Shown here: one piece after another, positions 8,586-17,115 of the stretch | Layout: every line of letters begins with the position of its first letter | Numbering within the stretch: position 1 is the first letter of the stretch | Source: Streptomyces himalayensis subsp. himalayensis | GTDB lineage: Bacteria; Actinomycetota; Actinomycetes; Streptomycetales; Streptomycetaceae | DNA: 64,000 nucleotides | Direction: 5' to 3' | Assembly (NCBI RefSeq): GCF_013778455.1 | Contig: NZ_JACEHE010000037.1 | Span: 1 to 64,000, forward strand | Translations under genes and position numbers: made by a program | Notes under the pieces: generated by a model | Database searches by the model: none | The model's input: only the letters and a program-made list of their open reading frames with translations | Told to the model about the DNA's origin: nothing

Positions 8586-9401
8586 ATCCAAGAGTCCGAG
8601 CTGCCCGAACCGGAAGCCACTCGACGTGACACGAATGTCACGGAGAGCAGTCGCGCGAGCCGCGGCTGGTGGGACCGGAACGCGGACGAGTACCAGCGCG
8701 ATCACGGCGCCTTTCTCGGCGACGACCGTTTCGTCTGGGGCCCGGAGGGGCTCGACGAGGCGCATGCGGCGCTGCTCGGCCCTGCGGCCGAGCTGAAGGG
8801 CAAGGACGTCCTGGAGATCGGTGCGGGCGCGGCGCAGTGCTCGCGCTGGCTGGCCGCGCAGGGCGCCCGGCCCGTCGCCCTGGACCTCTCGCACCGGCAG
8901 CTGCAGCACGCCCTGCGGATCGGCGCCGAGGGGCTCGGCCTTGTCCAGGCCGATGCGGAGGCACTGCCGTTCGCGGACGCCTCCTTCGACCTGGCTTGCT
9001 CGGCGTACGGGGCGCTGCCGTTCGTCGCCGACCCGGTGCAGGTGCTGCGGGAGGTGCGGCGAGTGCTGCGTCCCGGGGGGAGGTTCGTCTTCTCGGTCAC
9101 GCATCCCATCCGGTGGGCGTTCCCGGACGAGCCGGGCCCGGAGGGCCTGTCGGTGGCCGCCTCGTACTTCGACCGTACGCCGTACGTGGAGCAGGACGAG
9201 CAGGGGCGTGCCGTGTATGTCGAGCACCACAGGACGATCGGCGACCGGGTGCGGGACGTGGCCGCGGCGGGTTTCCGGCTCGTCGATCTCGTCGAGCCGG
9301 AGTGGCCGGCCTGGAACAGCCAGGAGTGGGGCGGCTGGTCCCCGCTGCGCGGGAATCTGATCCCCGGGACGGCGATCTTCGTCTGCGTACGGGACGAGTG
9401 A
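8586..9401 (+). CDS. Class I SAM-dependent methyltransferase without a standard start codon
   Basis: The coding frame runs from the stop at 8556-8558 to 9401. The SAM motif LEIGAGAAQCSRWLAAQGA is followed by VALDLSHRQLQHA, then ADAEALPFADASFDLACSAYG and REVRRVLRPGGRFVFSVTHP, which is a full Methyltransf_11 pattern. Conserved sequence already begins around ESSRASRGWWDRNADEY (from 8643), yet no ATG, GTG or TTG exists in this frame before 9036, which is inside the fold. AGGGAG at 8574-8579 is spaced correctly for an ATC at 8586 (ATC 8583 is adjacent), so I place the start there. A sequencing error at the start codon is the alternative. Confidence 0.75.
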   Translation: MQESELPEPEATRRDTNVTESSRASRGWWDRNADEYQRDHGAFLGDDRFVWGPEGLDEAHAALLGPAAELKGKDVLEIGAGAAQCSRWLAAQGARPVALDLSHRQLQHALRIGAEGLGLVQADAEALPFADASFDLACSAYGALPFVADPVQVLREVRRVLRPGGRFVFSVTHPIRWAFPDEPGPEGLSVAASYFDRTPYVEQDEQGRAVYVEHHRTIGDRVRDVAAAGFRLVDLVEPEWPAWNSQEWGGWSPLRGNLIPGTAIFVCVRDE

Positions 9402-9521
9402 TCTGCCGGTACGGGTGATCTGCTGGTCTGCGTACGCACGCACGCGTTCCGGCCGCTTCGCGCTGCCGCCCGTTTTGGCGGGCGTGTCGGCCGTTTTGGA
9501 CGGGCGTACGAGACTGGGGGC

Positions 9522-12500
9522 GTGATCCGTACCGACGCCCTGGAACAGCTGCCCGTCCGTACCGCCGTGCCCGCCCTGCGTGGCGCACTGGACGCGCATG
9601 GCACCGCGGTGCTGTGCGCGCCGCCCGGGACGGGCAAGACGACGCTCGTGCCGCTCGCGCTGGCCGGTCTGCTGGGCGACGCTCCGGCGGATGCGGAGGG
9701 TGCGGTACGGCGTGTCGTCGTCGCCGAGCCGAGGCGTATCGCCGCTCGGGCCGCCGCCCGGCGGATGGCGTGGCTGCTGGGCGAACAGACCGGGCAGCGG
9801 GTGGGTTACACCGTGCGCGGTGAGCGCGTGGTGGGGCGGCACACGCGCGTGGAGGTCGTCACCACCGGTGTCCTGCTGCAGCGGCTGCAGCGGGATCCGG
9901 AGCTGGCGGGCGTCGACGCGGTGGTCATCGACGAGTGTCATGAGCGGCATCTGGACGCGGACACGGTCGCTGCGTTCCTCCTGGACGTACGGGCCGCGCT
10001 GCGGCCAGAGCTGCGGTTGCTGGCGGCGTCGGCGACGACCGATGCGAAGGGATGGGCGCGGCTGCTGGGCGCGGCGCCGGTGATCGAGGCCGAGGGTGTC
10101 TCGTATCCGGTGGAGGTGGTGTGGGCGCCACCCGTGCAGCCGGTGCGGCCGCCGCACGGGATGCGGGTGGATCCGGCGCTGCTGTCGCATGTGGCGTCGG
10201 TGGTGCGGCGGGCGCTGGGCGAGCGGGACGGGGATGTGCTGTGTTTTCTGCCGGGGGTGGGGGAGATCGCCCGGGTGGCCGGCCGGCTGGGGGATCTGGA
10301 CGGGGTCGAGGTGCTGCAGGTGCACGGCCGGGCACCGGCGGCGGTGCAGGACGCGGTGCTGGCGGGGTCGGCGGACGGTGCGCGCAGGCTGGTGCTGGCG
10401 ACGTCGGTCGCGGAGTCGAGTCTGACCGTGCCGGGGGTGCGGGTGGTGGTCGACTCCGGGCTCGCGCGCGAGCCGCGGGTGGACCACGCGCGCGGGCTCA
10501 GCGCGCTGACCACGGTGCGGGCCTCACAGGCGGCCGGCCGGCAGCGGACGGGGCGGGCCGGGCGTGAGGCGCCGGGTGCCGTGTACCGGTGCTGGTCGGA
10601 GGCGGAGGACGGGCGGCTGCCGCGGTTTCCGGCGCCCGAGATCAGGGTGGCGGACCTCGCCTCGTTCGCCCTGCAGGCGGCCTGCTGGGGCGACCCTGAC
10701 GCGTCCGGTCTCGCGCTGCTCGATCCGCCGCCGGGCGGGGCGATGGCCGCGGCGCGGGAGGTCCTGCGCGCCATCGGGGCCGTGGACTCGGCCGGCCGCG
10801 CCACCGAGCGGGGCACCCGTATGACGCAGCTCGGGCTCCATCCGCGGCTGGCGAGGGCTCTGCTCGACGGGGCCGCCGAGGTAGGCGCGCGGCGTGCGGC
10901 CGAGGTGATCGCCCTCCTCAGCGAGGAGCCGCCGCGCGAGTACGGCGACGACCTCGCCGCGGCGTGGCGTTCCGCACGCCGCGGGGGTGACGCCTACGGC
11001 GCGCGTTGGCGTGCGGAGGCGCGGCGACTCACGTCCGCGGTCGCCCTTCGTGGCGGGGGCAGGGCGGACGCGGGGTCCGTCGAGGCCGTCGGGCCCGCGG
11101 GGGCCGGTTCGGCCCCCGAGGACGCGGTGCACGCCGGGCCCGCGGACGGCCGGCTCGCCGAGGGCGGACATACGGATCGCGGCCGCGCGGACGACGGCGC
11201 CGCGTCTGTCAGTGCCGCGGACAGCCGGGGCGCGGCAGACGCCCGGTCCGTCGAAGCCGTCGAAGCCGCCGGGCTGGGCTCGGCCGCCAAGGACGCCGTA
11301 CCCGCAGACGCCGTGCCGTCGGGCGGCGGGCACACGGACGGCGGGCTCGCCGAGGGCAGGCATACGGATCGCGGCCGCGCGGACGACGGCCCCGCGTCTG
11401 TCAGTGCCGCGGACAGCCGGGGCGCGGCAGACGCCCGGTCCGTCGAAGCCGTCGAGGCCGCAGGGCTGGGCTCGGCCGCCAAGGACGCCGTACCCGCACA
11501 CGCCGTGCCGTCGGGCGGCGGGCACACGGACGACGGTGCCGGACCGGCTCGTGCCGGGCGTGCCGGCGCCGCGGGCGGCAGGGGCGGGCACGGCAGTGCC
11601 GCCCATGCCGGCGCCGCAGGCGGCAAGGACGAGCACAGCCGTGCCGCCCATGCCGGCGCCGCAGGCGGCAAGGACGAGCACAGCCGTGCCGCCCATGCCG
11701 GCGCCGCAGGCGGCAAGGACGAGCACAGCAGTGCCACCCCGCACGCCCTGGCCTCGTACGGCGGTACGGCGCGTGCCGGGTACACCGACGATCTCGTAGC
11801 CGGGCTCGTCGCCGCGTTGGCGTTTCCGGAGCGGGTTGCGCGGGCGCGGGGCGACGAGGCGTATCGCATGGTGTCCGGGACCGGTGCCGAGCTCGGTGAG
11901 GGTTCCGCGTTGCGCGGGGCGCCGTGGATCGCGGTGGCCGTGGCCGACCGGCCCGTGGGCGCCGGGCACGCGCGCGTGCGGCTCGGCGCCGTGATCGACG
12001 AGGCGACCGCGCGCCGGGCCGCCGCTTCCCTGTACGCCGAGGGGGAGGAGGTCGGCTGGGTGGACGGCGACGTCGTCGCCCGGCGTGTCGAGCGGCTGGG
12101 GGCCGTGGAGCTGGCCGCGAGCCCGCTCAAGGACGCCGACCCCGGCCTCGTACGCGAGGCGCTGCTGGAGGGGCTGCGGCGCGAGGGGCTCGGTCTGCTG
12201 CGCTGGACGGGGGACGCCGAAGCGCTGCGGCAGCGGCTGGCCTTCCTGTACCGGCACAGCGGCGCCCCATGGCCCGACGTCTCGGACGATGCGCTCCACG
12301 CGCGCGTGGGCGAGTGGTTGGAGCCGGAGCTGAGCCGCGCCCGCAGGCGAGCCGATCTGGGGCGCATCGGCGCCGGACAGGCGCTCACGCGGCTGCTGCC
12401 GTGGGCATCCGGTGAGGCGGCCCGGCTGGACGAACTGGCCCCTGAGCGTGTGGAGGTGCCGAGCGGGTCCAGAATCCGGATCGACTACGGCAACCCCGAC

Positions 12501-12761
12501 CAGCCCGTACTCGCCGTGAAGCTGCAGGAGATGTTCGGCCTGGCCGAGACGCCGCGCGTGGCCGGAGTGCCGCTGCTCGTCCATCTGCTCTCGCCCGCCG
12601 GCCGCCCCGCCGCCGTCACCGCCGACCTGGCCTCCTTCTGGCGCGACGGCTACCGGTCCGTACGCGCAGAACTGCGTGGCCGGTACCCCAAGCACCCGTG
12701 GCCCGAGGACCCTGCCACCGCCGAGCCCACCCGCCATACGAACGCGCGGCTCAGGCGCTGA
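9522..12761 (+). CDS. hrpB: ATP-dependent helicase HrpB
   Basis: 1079 residues, well above the usual 800-850. It is a DExH-box superfamily 2 helicase presumed to act on RNA. Walker A APPGTGKTTL lies at residues 34-43, the DEAH-type box VVIDECHERH near 136, the SAT motif LLAASATTD near 168, and motif VI QRTGRAGR near 340. The helicase C-terminal and HrpB_C domains follow, ending KHPWPEDPATAEPTRHTNA, which is diagnostic of HrpB. Between about residues 505 and 745 an alanine/glycine-rich, low-complexity insertion made of tandem repeats interrupts the protein. GTG 9522 is the start. Confidence 0.93.
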   Translation: MIRTDALEQLPVRTAVPALRGALDAHGTAVLCAPPGTGKTTLVPLALAGLLGDAPADAEGAVRRVVVAEPRRIAARAAARRMAWLLGEQTGQRVGYTVRGERVVGRHTRVEVVTTGVLLQRLQRDPELAGVDAVVIDECHERHLDADTVAAFLLDVRAALRPELRLLAASATTDAKGWARLLGAAPVIEAEGVSYPVEVVWAPPVQPVRPPHGMRVDPALLSHVASVVRRALGERDGDVLCFLPGVGEIARVAGRLGDLDGVEVLQVHGRAPAAVQDAVLAGSADGARRLVLATSVAESSLTVPGVRVVVDSGLAREPRVDHARGLSALTTVRASQAAGRQRTGRAGREAPGAVYRCWSEAEDGRLPRFPAPEIRVADLASFALQAACWGDPDASGLALLDPPPGGAMAAAREVLRAIGAVDSAGRATERGTRMTQLGLHPRLARALLDGAAEVGARRAAEVIALLSEEPPREYGDDLAAAWRSARRGGDAYGARWRAEARRLTSAVALRGGGRADAGSVEAVGPAGAGSAPEDAVHAGPADGRLAEGGHTDRGRADDGAASVSAADSRGAADARSVEAVEAAGLGSAAKDAVPADAVPSGGGHTDGGLAEGRHTDRGRADDGPASVSAADSRGAADARSVEAVEAAGLGSAAKDAVPAHAVPSGGGHTDDGAGPARAGRAGAAGGRGGHGSAAHAGAAGGKDEHSRAAHAGAAGGKDEHSRAAHAGAAGGKDEHSSATPHALASYGGTARAGYTDDLVAGLVAALAFPERVARARGDEAYRMVSGTGAELGEGSALRGAPWIAVAVADRPVGAGHARVRLGAVIDEATARRAAASLYAEGEEVGWVDGDVVARRVERLGAVELAASPLKDADPGLVREALLEGLRREGLGLLRWTGDAEALRQRLAFLYRHSGAPWPDVSDDALHARVGEWLEPELSRARRRADLGRIGAGQALTRLLPWASGEAARLDELAPERVEVPSGSRIRIDYGNPDQPVLAVKLQEMFGLAETPRVAGVPLLVHLLSPAGRPAAVTADLASFWRDGYRSVRAELRGRYPKHPWPEDPATAEPTRHTNARLRR
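11143..11526 (+). repeat. Two tandem 192-bp repeats inside hrpB
   Basis: Copies at 11143-11334 and 11335-11526 are nearly identical. Each encodes 64 residues, including RGRADDG and SVSAADSRGAADARSVEAVE. The unit length is a multiple of three, so copy number can change without breaking hrpB. A partial third copy begins at 11527. Confidence 0.9.
11589..11735 (+). repeat. Three tandem 45-bp repeats inside hrpB
   Basis: Units at 11589-11633, 11634-11678 and 11679-11723 encode HSRAAHAGAAGGKDE or near variants, with a fourth partial unit after 11724. They lie directly downstream of the 192-bp repeats in the same low-complexity insertion. Confidence 0.9.
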
Positions 12762-12795
12762 CGTTGCCGGACACTGGCGCCCGGCAACCGAATGC

Positions 12796-13794
12796 TCAGG
12801 CGTTGACCGGTTCCGGTTCCGGCTCCCACTCCCCCGCGGGCGCCGGGTCCCCCGGCCTTCGGCCGCGCGCCTCCAGCACGAGCGACAGCGTGAGCAGCGC
12901 GGCGCCGAGACCGAGGAAGCCCCACGGCAGATACGAGGTCAGCAGCAGGACCAGCGTGCGCTGGGACGCAACCAGGTCGACAGTCGACCTGATGTAGTCC
13001 TCGCGCATCTTGACGTGCCCGGCGAACGCCGTGACCTTGTCGCGGTCGCCAAGCAGCGTCCCGCCTCGCAGCTCCTCCTTGTGGATCTCCTCGCCGTAGA
13101 CGGGGGCGCCGGTGACGGGTTCGACCCAGAACTTCCGTACGGTCGTGTACCAGCGGGTGGTGCCCGTCTTCGCGACCGACTCGGGGGTGATGCCCTCGAC
13201 CGGCATCGTCTTCGGCATGCTGACCTTGGTCCAGGGGATCGTCTGCTCGAAGTAGTAGACCTCGACACCGCGGAAGTTCTGCGTCCCCTTGTAGTGGATG
13301 GGCGCGGTGATGCGGGCCTGGGCGTCGAAGTACTCGTAGTCCCGCTTCTCTGTCAGGAAGGGCCACTTGAACTCGATGCCCTCGCGTTCGACCGGGTCCC
13401 CGTCGACCATCTCGCCCGCTGCGTGAACGGGCTCCTGGGTGTGCGCGTCGAAGATGTAGCGCTCAGGGATCTTGGAGACCATCTTGCCGTCCGGGCCCTG
13501 AACGTAGGAGAGCCCGTCCCAGACCACCACGTCGCGGCCGGCGCTCTTCTCGATCTTCTCGGACTCCTCCACATCGCCCTTGAGGGTCTGCACGATGGTG
13601 ACCTTGTCGACCTTCTTGGCCTGCATGGTGCCGTAGTCGAGGAGGGTCGCGGGTTTCGCCTCCAGCACCATGGTCTGGTAGTGGCTCGCGGGGATCTTCG
13701 CCAGCCGGGGGAAGGCGTACCAGCGCACGAGCGGGGACAGCGCCGTGCAGAACACGGCGAGGGCGAGCAGGACCAGGCTGGCCTTGCGGCGCAT
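12796..13794 (-). CDS. DUF3068 membrane protein (PorA-family-like)
   Basis: 332 residues from ATG 13794 (MRRKASLVLLALAVF), with GGAGGG eight bases upstream; the longer frame to 14013 is not supported. One membrane segment lies at about 5-25 and another near the C-terminus (LVLLLTSYLPWGFLGLGAALL), enclosing a large extracytoplasmic domain with repeated Y-rich strands (WYTTVRKFWVEPVTGAPVYG). This is the DUF3068 layout common in actinobacteria; function is unknown. The short tail after the second segment is proline/glutamate-rich. It converges with hrpB (34 bp between stops). Confidence 0.8.
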   Translation of the reverse strand: MRRKASLVLLALAVFCTALSPLVRWYAFPRLAKIPASHYQTMVLEAKPATLLDYGTMQAKKVDKVTIVQTLKGDVEESEKIEKSAGRDVVVWDGLSYVQGPDGKMVSKIPERYIFDAHTQEPVHAAGEMVDGDPVEREGIEFKWPFLTEKRDYEYFDAQARITAPIHYKGTQNFRGVEVYYFEQTIPWTKVSMPKTMPVEGITPESVAKTGTTRWYTTVRKFWVEPVTGAPVYGEEIHKEELRGGTLLGDRDKVTAFAGHVKMREDYIRSTVDLVASQRTLVLLLTSYLPWGFLGLGAALLTLSLVLEARGRRPGDPAPAGEWEPEPEPVNA

Positions 13795-13814
13795 CTCGAC
13801 GGCCCTCCTACGGG

Positions 13815-13949
13815 TCAGGGGTGTGCGGGGACGGTGGTGAGCAGCGGCTTCGGTGAGGTCTCGCCCGGGGGTGAGCCGACTGCGGTGAGCGTGAGGACCA
13901 GGGCGAACGCGACGGCGAGACCGGTGGCAGCGGCTATGAGGGCACGCAT
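13815..13949 (-). CDS. Short single-pass membrane peptide (SPW_0924-like)
   Basis: 44 residues from ATG 13949 (MRALIAAATGLAVAF), with GGGAGG just upstream. An in-frame ATG at 13970 would add seven residues. One hydrophobic helix covers residues 2-25, followed by PPGETSPKPLLTTVPAHP. This resembles the short Streptomyces peptides named SPW_0924 family, as I recall them. It ends 20 bp before the DUF3068 start on the same strand, so the two are probably cotranscribed. Role unknown. Confidence 0.65.
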   Translation of the reverse strand: MRALIAAATGLAVAFALVLTLTAVGSPPGETSPKPLLTTVPAHP

Positions 13950-14106
13950 GGGGCCTCCCGGCAGGCTCATAGGCGGTAACTGATGGGGCGTCAGGGCTGG
14001 GGCACCGTAGCAACGGCCGCGCGAGATGAGAACACGTTGCACATGCAGAACGGCGCCCCTCTGCCGGTGGTGGCAGAGGGGCGCCGCTGGTACGTCCGAG
14101 ATGTCG

Positions 14107-15786
14107 TTACGAGGTGGTGGCAGCCGCCACCTTCAATTCGACGGTCAGCGTCGCGCCGCCCGCGGTGTTGATGCGGAGCAGGAACGTACCGGTCGTGTCG
14201 TCCGCGTACAGCTTGGGCAGCTTCAGCAGACCGTTCGCGTCCGTCTCCAGGTTTGCGAGGCTGCGGACCGGGTTGCCGTCCGCGTCCTTGAAGTAGGGGC
14301 CCTTGTCGTTCGCCGTGGCGTCGTCCGCCGACGTGATCAGGGTCGCGGTGGCCGCGACACCGTCCGCGACGGCGCCCTTGTACGTGGCCTTGACCTCGAC
14401 GTCGTTCGCGAACTCGCCGCCCGGCGTGCAGGTCAGCGCGGCGTCGCTGGTGCGTACGAGGGTGTCGGCCTGGCGTTCGGTGACCGTCGCCGTGTAGTCG
14501 AGACCGGAGAGCGTACGGCCCACGACGGCGGCACGGACGGTGAAGTCGCCCGCCTTCTCGCCGGCCTGGATCGTGGGAGCCGTGGCCGTGCCGGTGGCCG
14601 ACGTGACGATCGTGGCGACGGTCTCGCCGCCCGCGAAGGTCGCGTCCGTGTCGCCGACGATCGTGAAACGCACCCTGACCTTCGGCACGCCGACGCCCGA
14701 CGCGGACTCGGCCCGCACGGACACCCTCTCACCGAACGCGTCGCCCGCCATCGCGGTCAGCTCCCCTGTGCCGGCGTCCTCCAGGCGCGCCACGGTGTCG
14801 GTGCCGGTGGGCGGTGTGGGACTGGGCGAGGGCGAGCCGGATCCGGTGCCAGGATCGTTCGGGGCGGGGCTCGTCGTACCGCCGCCCGGCTTCGTGGTGC
14901 CCGGTGTGCTGGGCTTGGACGTACCGGGCGTGCTCGGTGACGGGCTGGGGCTCGGCCCGTCGCTGTCGTCGCTGCGGTTGTTCGGCAGGACGCCCGTGCC
15001 GTCCGGGACCTCGTGGGTGCCCTTGCGGTAGTACTCGAGCCACTTCAGGACCGTGTTCAGGTACTCCCGCGAGTGGTTGTAGCTGAGGATGGCCGCGTGC
15101 AGCTGCGAGGTGACCGACAGGTCGCGGTCGCCGGCGCACAGATAGCGGCCGGCGGCGAGCGCCGCGTCGTAGATGTTGTTGGGGTCCCGCTTGCCGTCGC
15201 CGTTGCCGTCCGATCCCCAGCTCTCCCAGGTCGAGGGTATGAACTGCATGGGGCCGACAGCGCGGTCATGCACCGTGTCGCCGTCGTACGCGCCGCCGTC
15301 GGTGTCGGTGATCTTCGCGAAGCCGTTGCCGTTGAGGGGCGGTCCGAGGATGCCGGTCGTGGTGCCGTTCGCGTCCACGCGTCCGCCGTTGGCCTGGCCC
15401 GACTCGACCTTTCCGATGGCCGCGAGCAGTTGCCAGGGGAGGTTGCAGCCGGGCTTGGACTCCGCGAGAGCGGCCTCGGCCTTCTTGTACGCGTCGAGGA
15501 CGGTGGCGGGTATGCCGGCCTCCGTGTCGCCCGTGTTGCCGTCGCCGTTGCCGGGGCTGGGCGACGCGGTGGGGCTGTTGAGGGGCGGCAGATCCGTGTA
15601 GTAGGAGGAGTCGGTCGCGCCGGGGTCGGTGTCGGAGTCGGCCGCGGGAGTGTCCGTGCGCTGCCGACCGGTGCCGGTGTCGGTCAGGCCCGGGGCCTGC
15701 GACGCGGACAGTGCCGCGACCGCGGCCGCCGCCAGGGTGGCGGTCGCCACCCCCTTGCGCAGCCTCCTGCGGAAATGCGCCGCCAT
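14107..15786 (-). CDS. Secreted lytic transglycosylase with Ig-like C-terminal domain
   Basis: 559 residues from ATG 15786 (MAAHFRRRLRKGVATA). A signal peptide covers about 1-32 (AVAALSASQA). The catalytic region at about 95-240 contains NLPWQLLAAIGKVESG (catalytic Glu in the ES motif) and AVGPMQFIPSTWESWGSDGNGDG, as in MltB/SLT-type transglycosylases that cleave peptidoglycan to 1,6-anhydro ends. A Ser/Pro/Thr-rich linker (about 260-320) joins it to a beta-rich part (SASGVGVPKVRVRFTIVG) resembling Big/Ig repeats that could bind the wall. A strong promoter is not obvious. Enzyme class is firm; the wall-binding role is inferred. Confidence 0.88.
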   Translation of the reverse strand: MAAHFRRRLRKGVATATLAAAAVAALSASQAPGLTDTGTGRQRTDTPAADSDTDPGATDSSYYTDLPPLNSPTASPSPGNGDGNTGDTEAGIPATVLDAYKKAEAALAESKPGCNLPWQLLAAIGKVESGQANGGRVDANGTTTGILGPPLNGNGFAKITDTDGGAYDGDTVHDRAVGPMQFIPSTWESWGSDGNGDGKRDPNNIYDAALAAGRYLCAGDRDLSVTSQLHAAILSYNHSREYLNTVLKWLEYYRKGTHEVPDGTGVLPNNRSDDSDGPSPSPSPSTPGTSKPSTPGTTKPGGGTTSPAPNDPGTGSGSPSPSPTPPTGTDTVARLEDAGTGELTAMAGDAFGERVSVRAESASGVGVPKVRVRFTIVGDTDATFAGGETVATIVTSATGTATAPTIQAGEKAGDFTVRAAVVGRTLSGLDYTATVTERQADTLVRTSDAALTCTPGGEFANDVEVKATYKGAVADGVAATATLITSADDATANDKGPYFKDADGNPVRSLANLETDANGLLKLPKLYADDTTGTFLLRINTAGGATLTVELKVAAATTS

Positions 15787-16051
15787 GCCGAGAACCCCTC
15801 CCATTGACGATCGTGCGGGACCGTGCGCGCTCCCCAGCGCGTCGACCCACGTGACACTACGACAACTCGGAGCGCGTAGACACCTGTTCGTGCCCGATAT
15901 TCACCGGTTGGCCACCTCTGGATTTCAGCCATCCTCCAGGCCCGGGCCACCCACATCGGCCTAATCAGCGCGTCTCGCATACTGGGCGGCATTGCCTCGC
16001 GCCACAGTCAGGGGGCGGCGCGATCAGTGGGACTGTCAAAAAGGGGGCCTC

Positions 16052-16939
16052 TTGCCGTTCACGCTCAGCCATGCCGCCGCTGTACTGCCGGTGATCCGCC
16101 GTGACGGCACGGGGCGAGGGCCGCTGGTTCCGTCGGCGCTCGTCGCGGGTTCCTTTGCGCCCGACATGACGTACTTCGCGGCGAGTGTTCTCCCCGGCGC
16201 CATGGAGTTCGGAGAGGTCACGCATTCTTTCCTGGGCGTGTTCACGGTCGACGTCCTCGTCGTGGCGGCGCTCGTCGGCGTCTGGCGGGTGCTTCGCGAG
16301 CCGTTGGTGGCGCTGCTGCCGCGCATCTGGCAGGGCCGTACGTATGCGCTGCTGCGCGGCGGAGGAGAGCCGGGGCGACGGTCGCTCGGGGCACTGTTCG
16401 TGTGGGGGTACGTCTCCGCGGTGCTCGGCGCCGCCACGCATGTGGTGTGGGATGCGTTCACGCACTTCGACCGGTGGGGGATGCGGGTGTTCCCCGCGCT
16501 CGGTGAGACGGTCGCGGGCTTCCCGCTCTACTGGTACGCGCAGTACGGCGGTTCGGCGCTGGCCCTGGTGGTGACCGCCCTGTTCGTCGCGTCCGCGCTG
16601 CGCCGGGTGGCGCCCGCGGAACCCGTCGGCGTGCCTCAGCTGTCCGTGTGCGGGCGGTGGTTGGCTGGCGCTGTGCTCGGCGGGTGTGCGGTAGTGGCGG
16701 CGGTGCACCGGGCGCTCCGCTGGTGGGAGTACTGGGGTGCGACCGCCAAGCCGTGGGAGCTGATCCCGACCGTGTGCTTCGGGGCGGGGGCGGGCCTCGC
16801 CCTGGGGCTCGTCGTGTACGGCGTGGCGCTGCGCGCCTTGCGGCCGGCAGGGCCGAACTCTGCCGCCACCGACGCTTCCGTCTCCGCGGCACCGGCGGAG
16901 GCCGAGGCGGAGGCGGCCTCAGCGGACGCCGGGCCGTGA
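16052..16939 (+). CDS. DUF4184 family membrane protein
   Basis: 295 residues from TTG 16052 (start LPFTLSHAAAVLP), with AAGGGGG about six bases upstream. The conserved N-terminus PFTLSHAAAVLP and the block SALVAGSFAPDMTYF are characteristic of DUF4184, a family with metal-binding-looking His/Asp residues (SH, PD, and GAATHVVWDAFTHFDRWG). Five or six membrane helices are predicted by eye. The tail from about 265 is alanine/glutamate-rich and low complexity. Similarity to membrane-bound hydrolases of the YdjM type is possible, but the function is unknown. Confidence 0.8.
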   Translation: MPFTLSHAAAVLPVIRRDGTGRGPLVPSALVAGSFAPDMTYFAASVLPGAMEFGEVTHSFLGVFTVDVLVVAALVGVWRVLREPLVALLPRIWQGRTYALLRGGGEPGRRSLGALFVWGYVSAVLGAATHVVWDAFTHFDRWGMRVFPALGETVAGFPLYWYAQYGGSALALVVTALFVASALRRVAPAEPVGVPQLSVCGRWLAGAVLGGCAVVAAVHRALRWWEYWGATAKPWELIPTVCFGAGAGLALGLVVYGVALRALRPAGPNSAATDASVSAAPAEAEAEAASADAGP

Positions 16940-17017
16940 CGGCCTGGACGACCTGACGCCGACCGCCTGAGCGGCTGCCGCGCTGACTCCGGCGGCCGCC
17001 GTTGTGGGCAGGCGTCC

Positions 17018-17041
17018 CTCCCCCAGCCAACGCTGGGGGAG
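17018..17041. terminator. Hairpin between DUF4184 gene and polA (REP-like)
   Basis: Stem CTCCCCCAGC at 17018-17027 against GCTGGGGGAG at 17032-17041 with a CAAC loop. It can end both convergent transcripts. The sequence also looks like the G-run palindromes seen elsewhere in the window. Confidence 0.65.
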
Positions 17042-17115
17042 AAGCCGAGAGCTTGGGGCAGGATGGGTACAGCGGGGCGGAACGGCGCCCCTGCCCTCCC
17101 GCCCGTCCGGCAGGA

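Noticed and set aside
10524..12737. A 737-codon reverse-strand open frame opposite hrpB
   Set aside because: It is a high-GC shadow of hrpB: rich in Arg, Gly and Pro, with no domain pattern.
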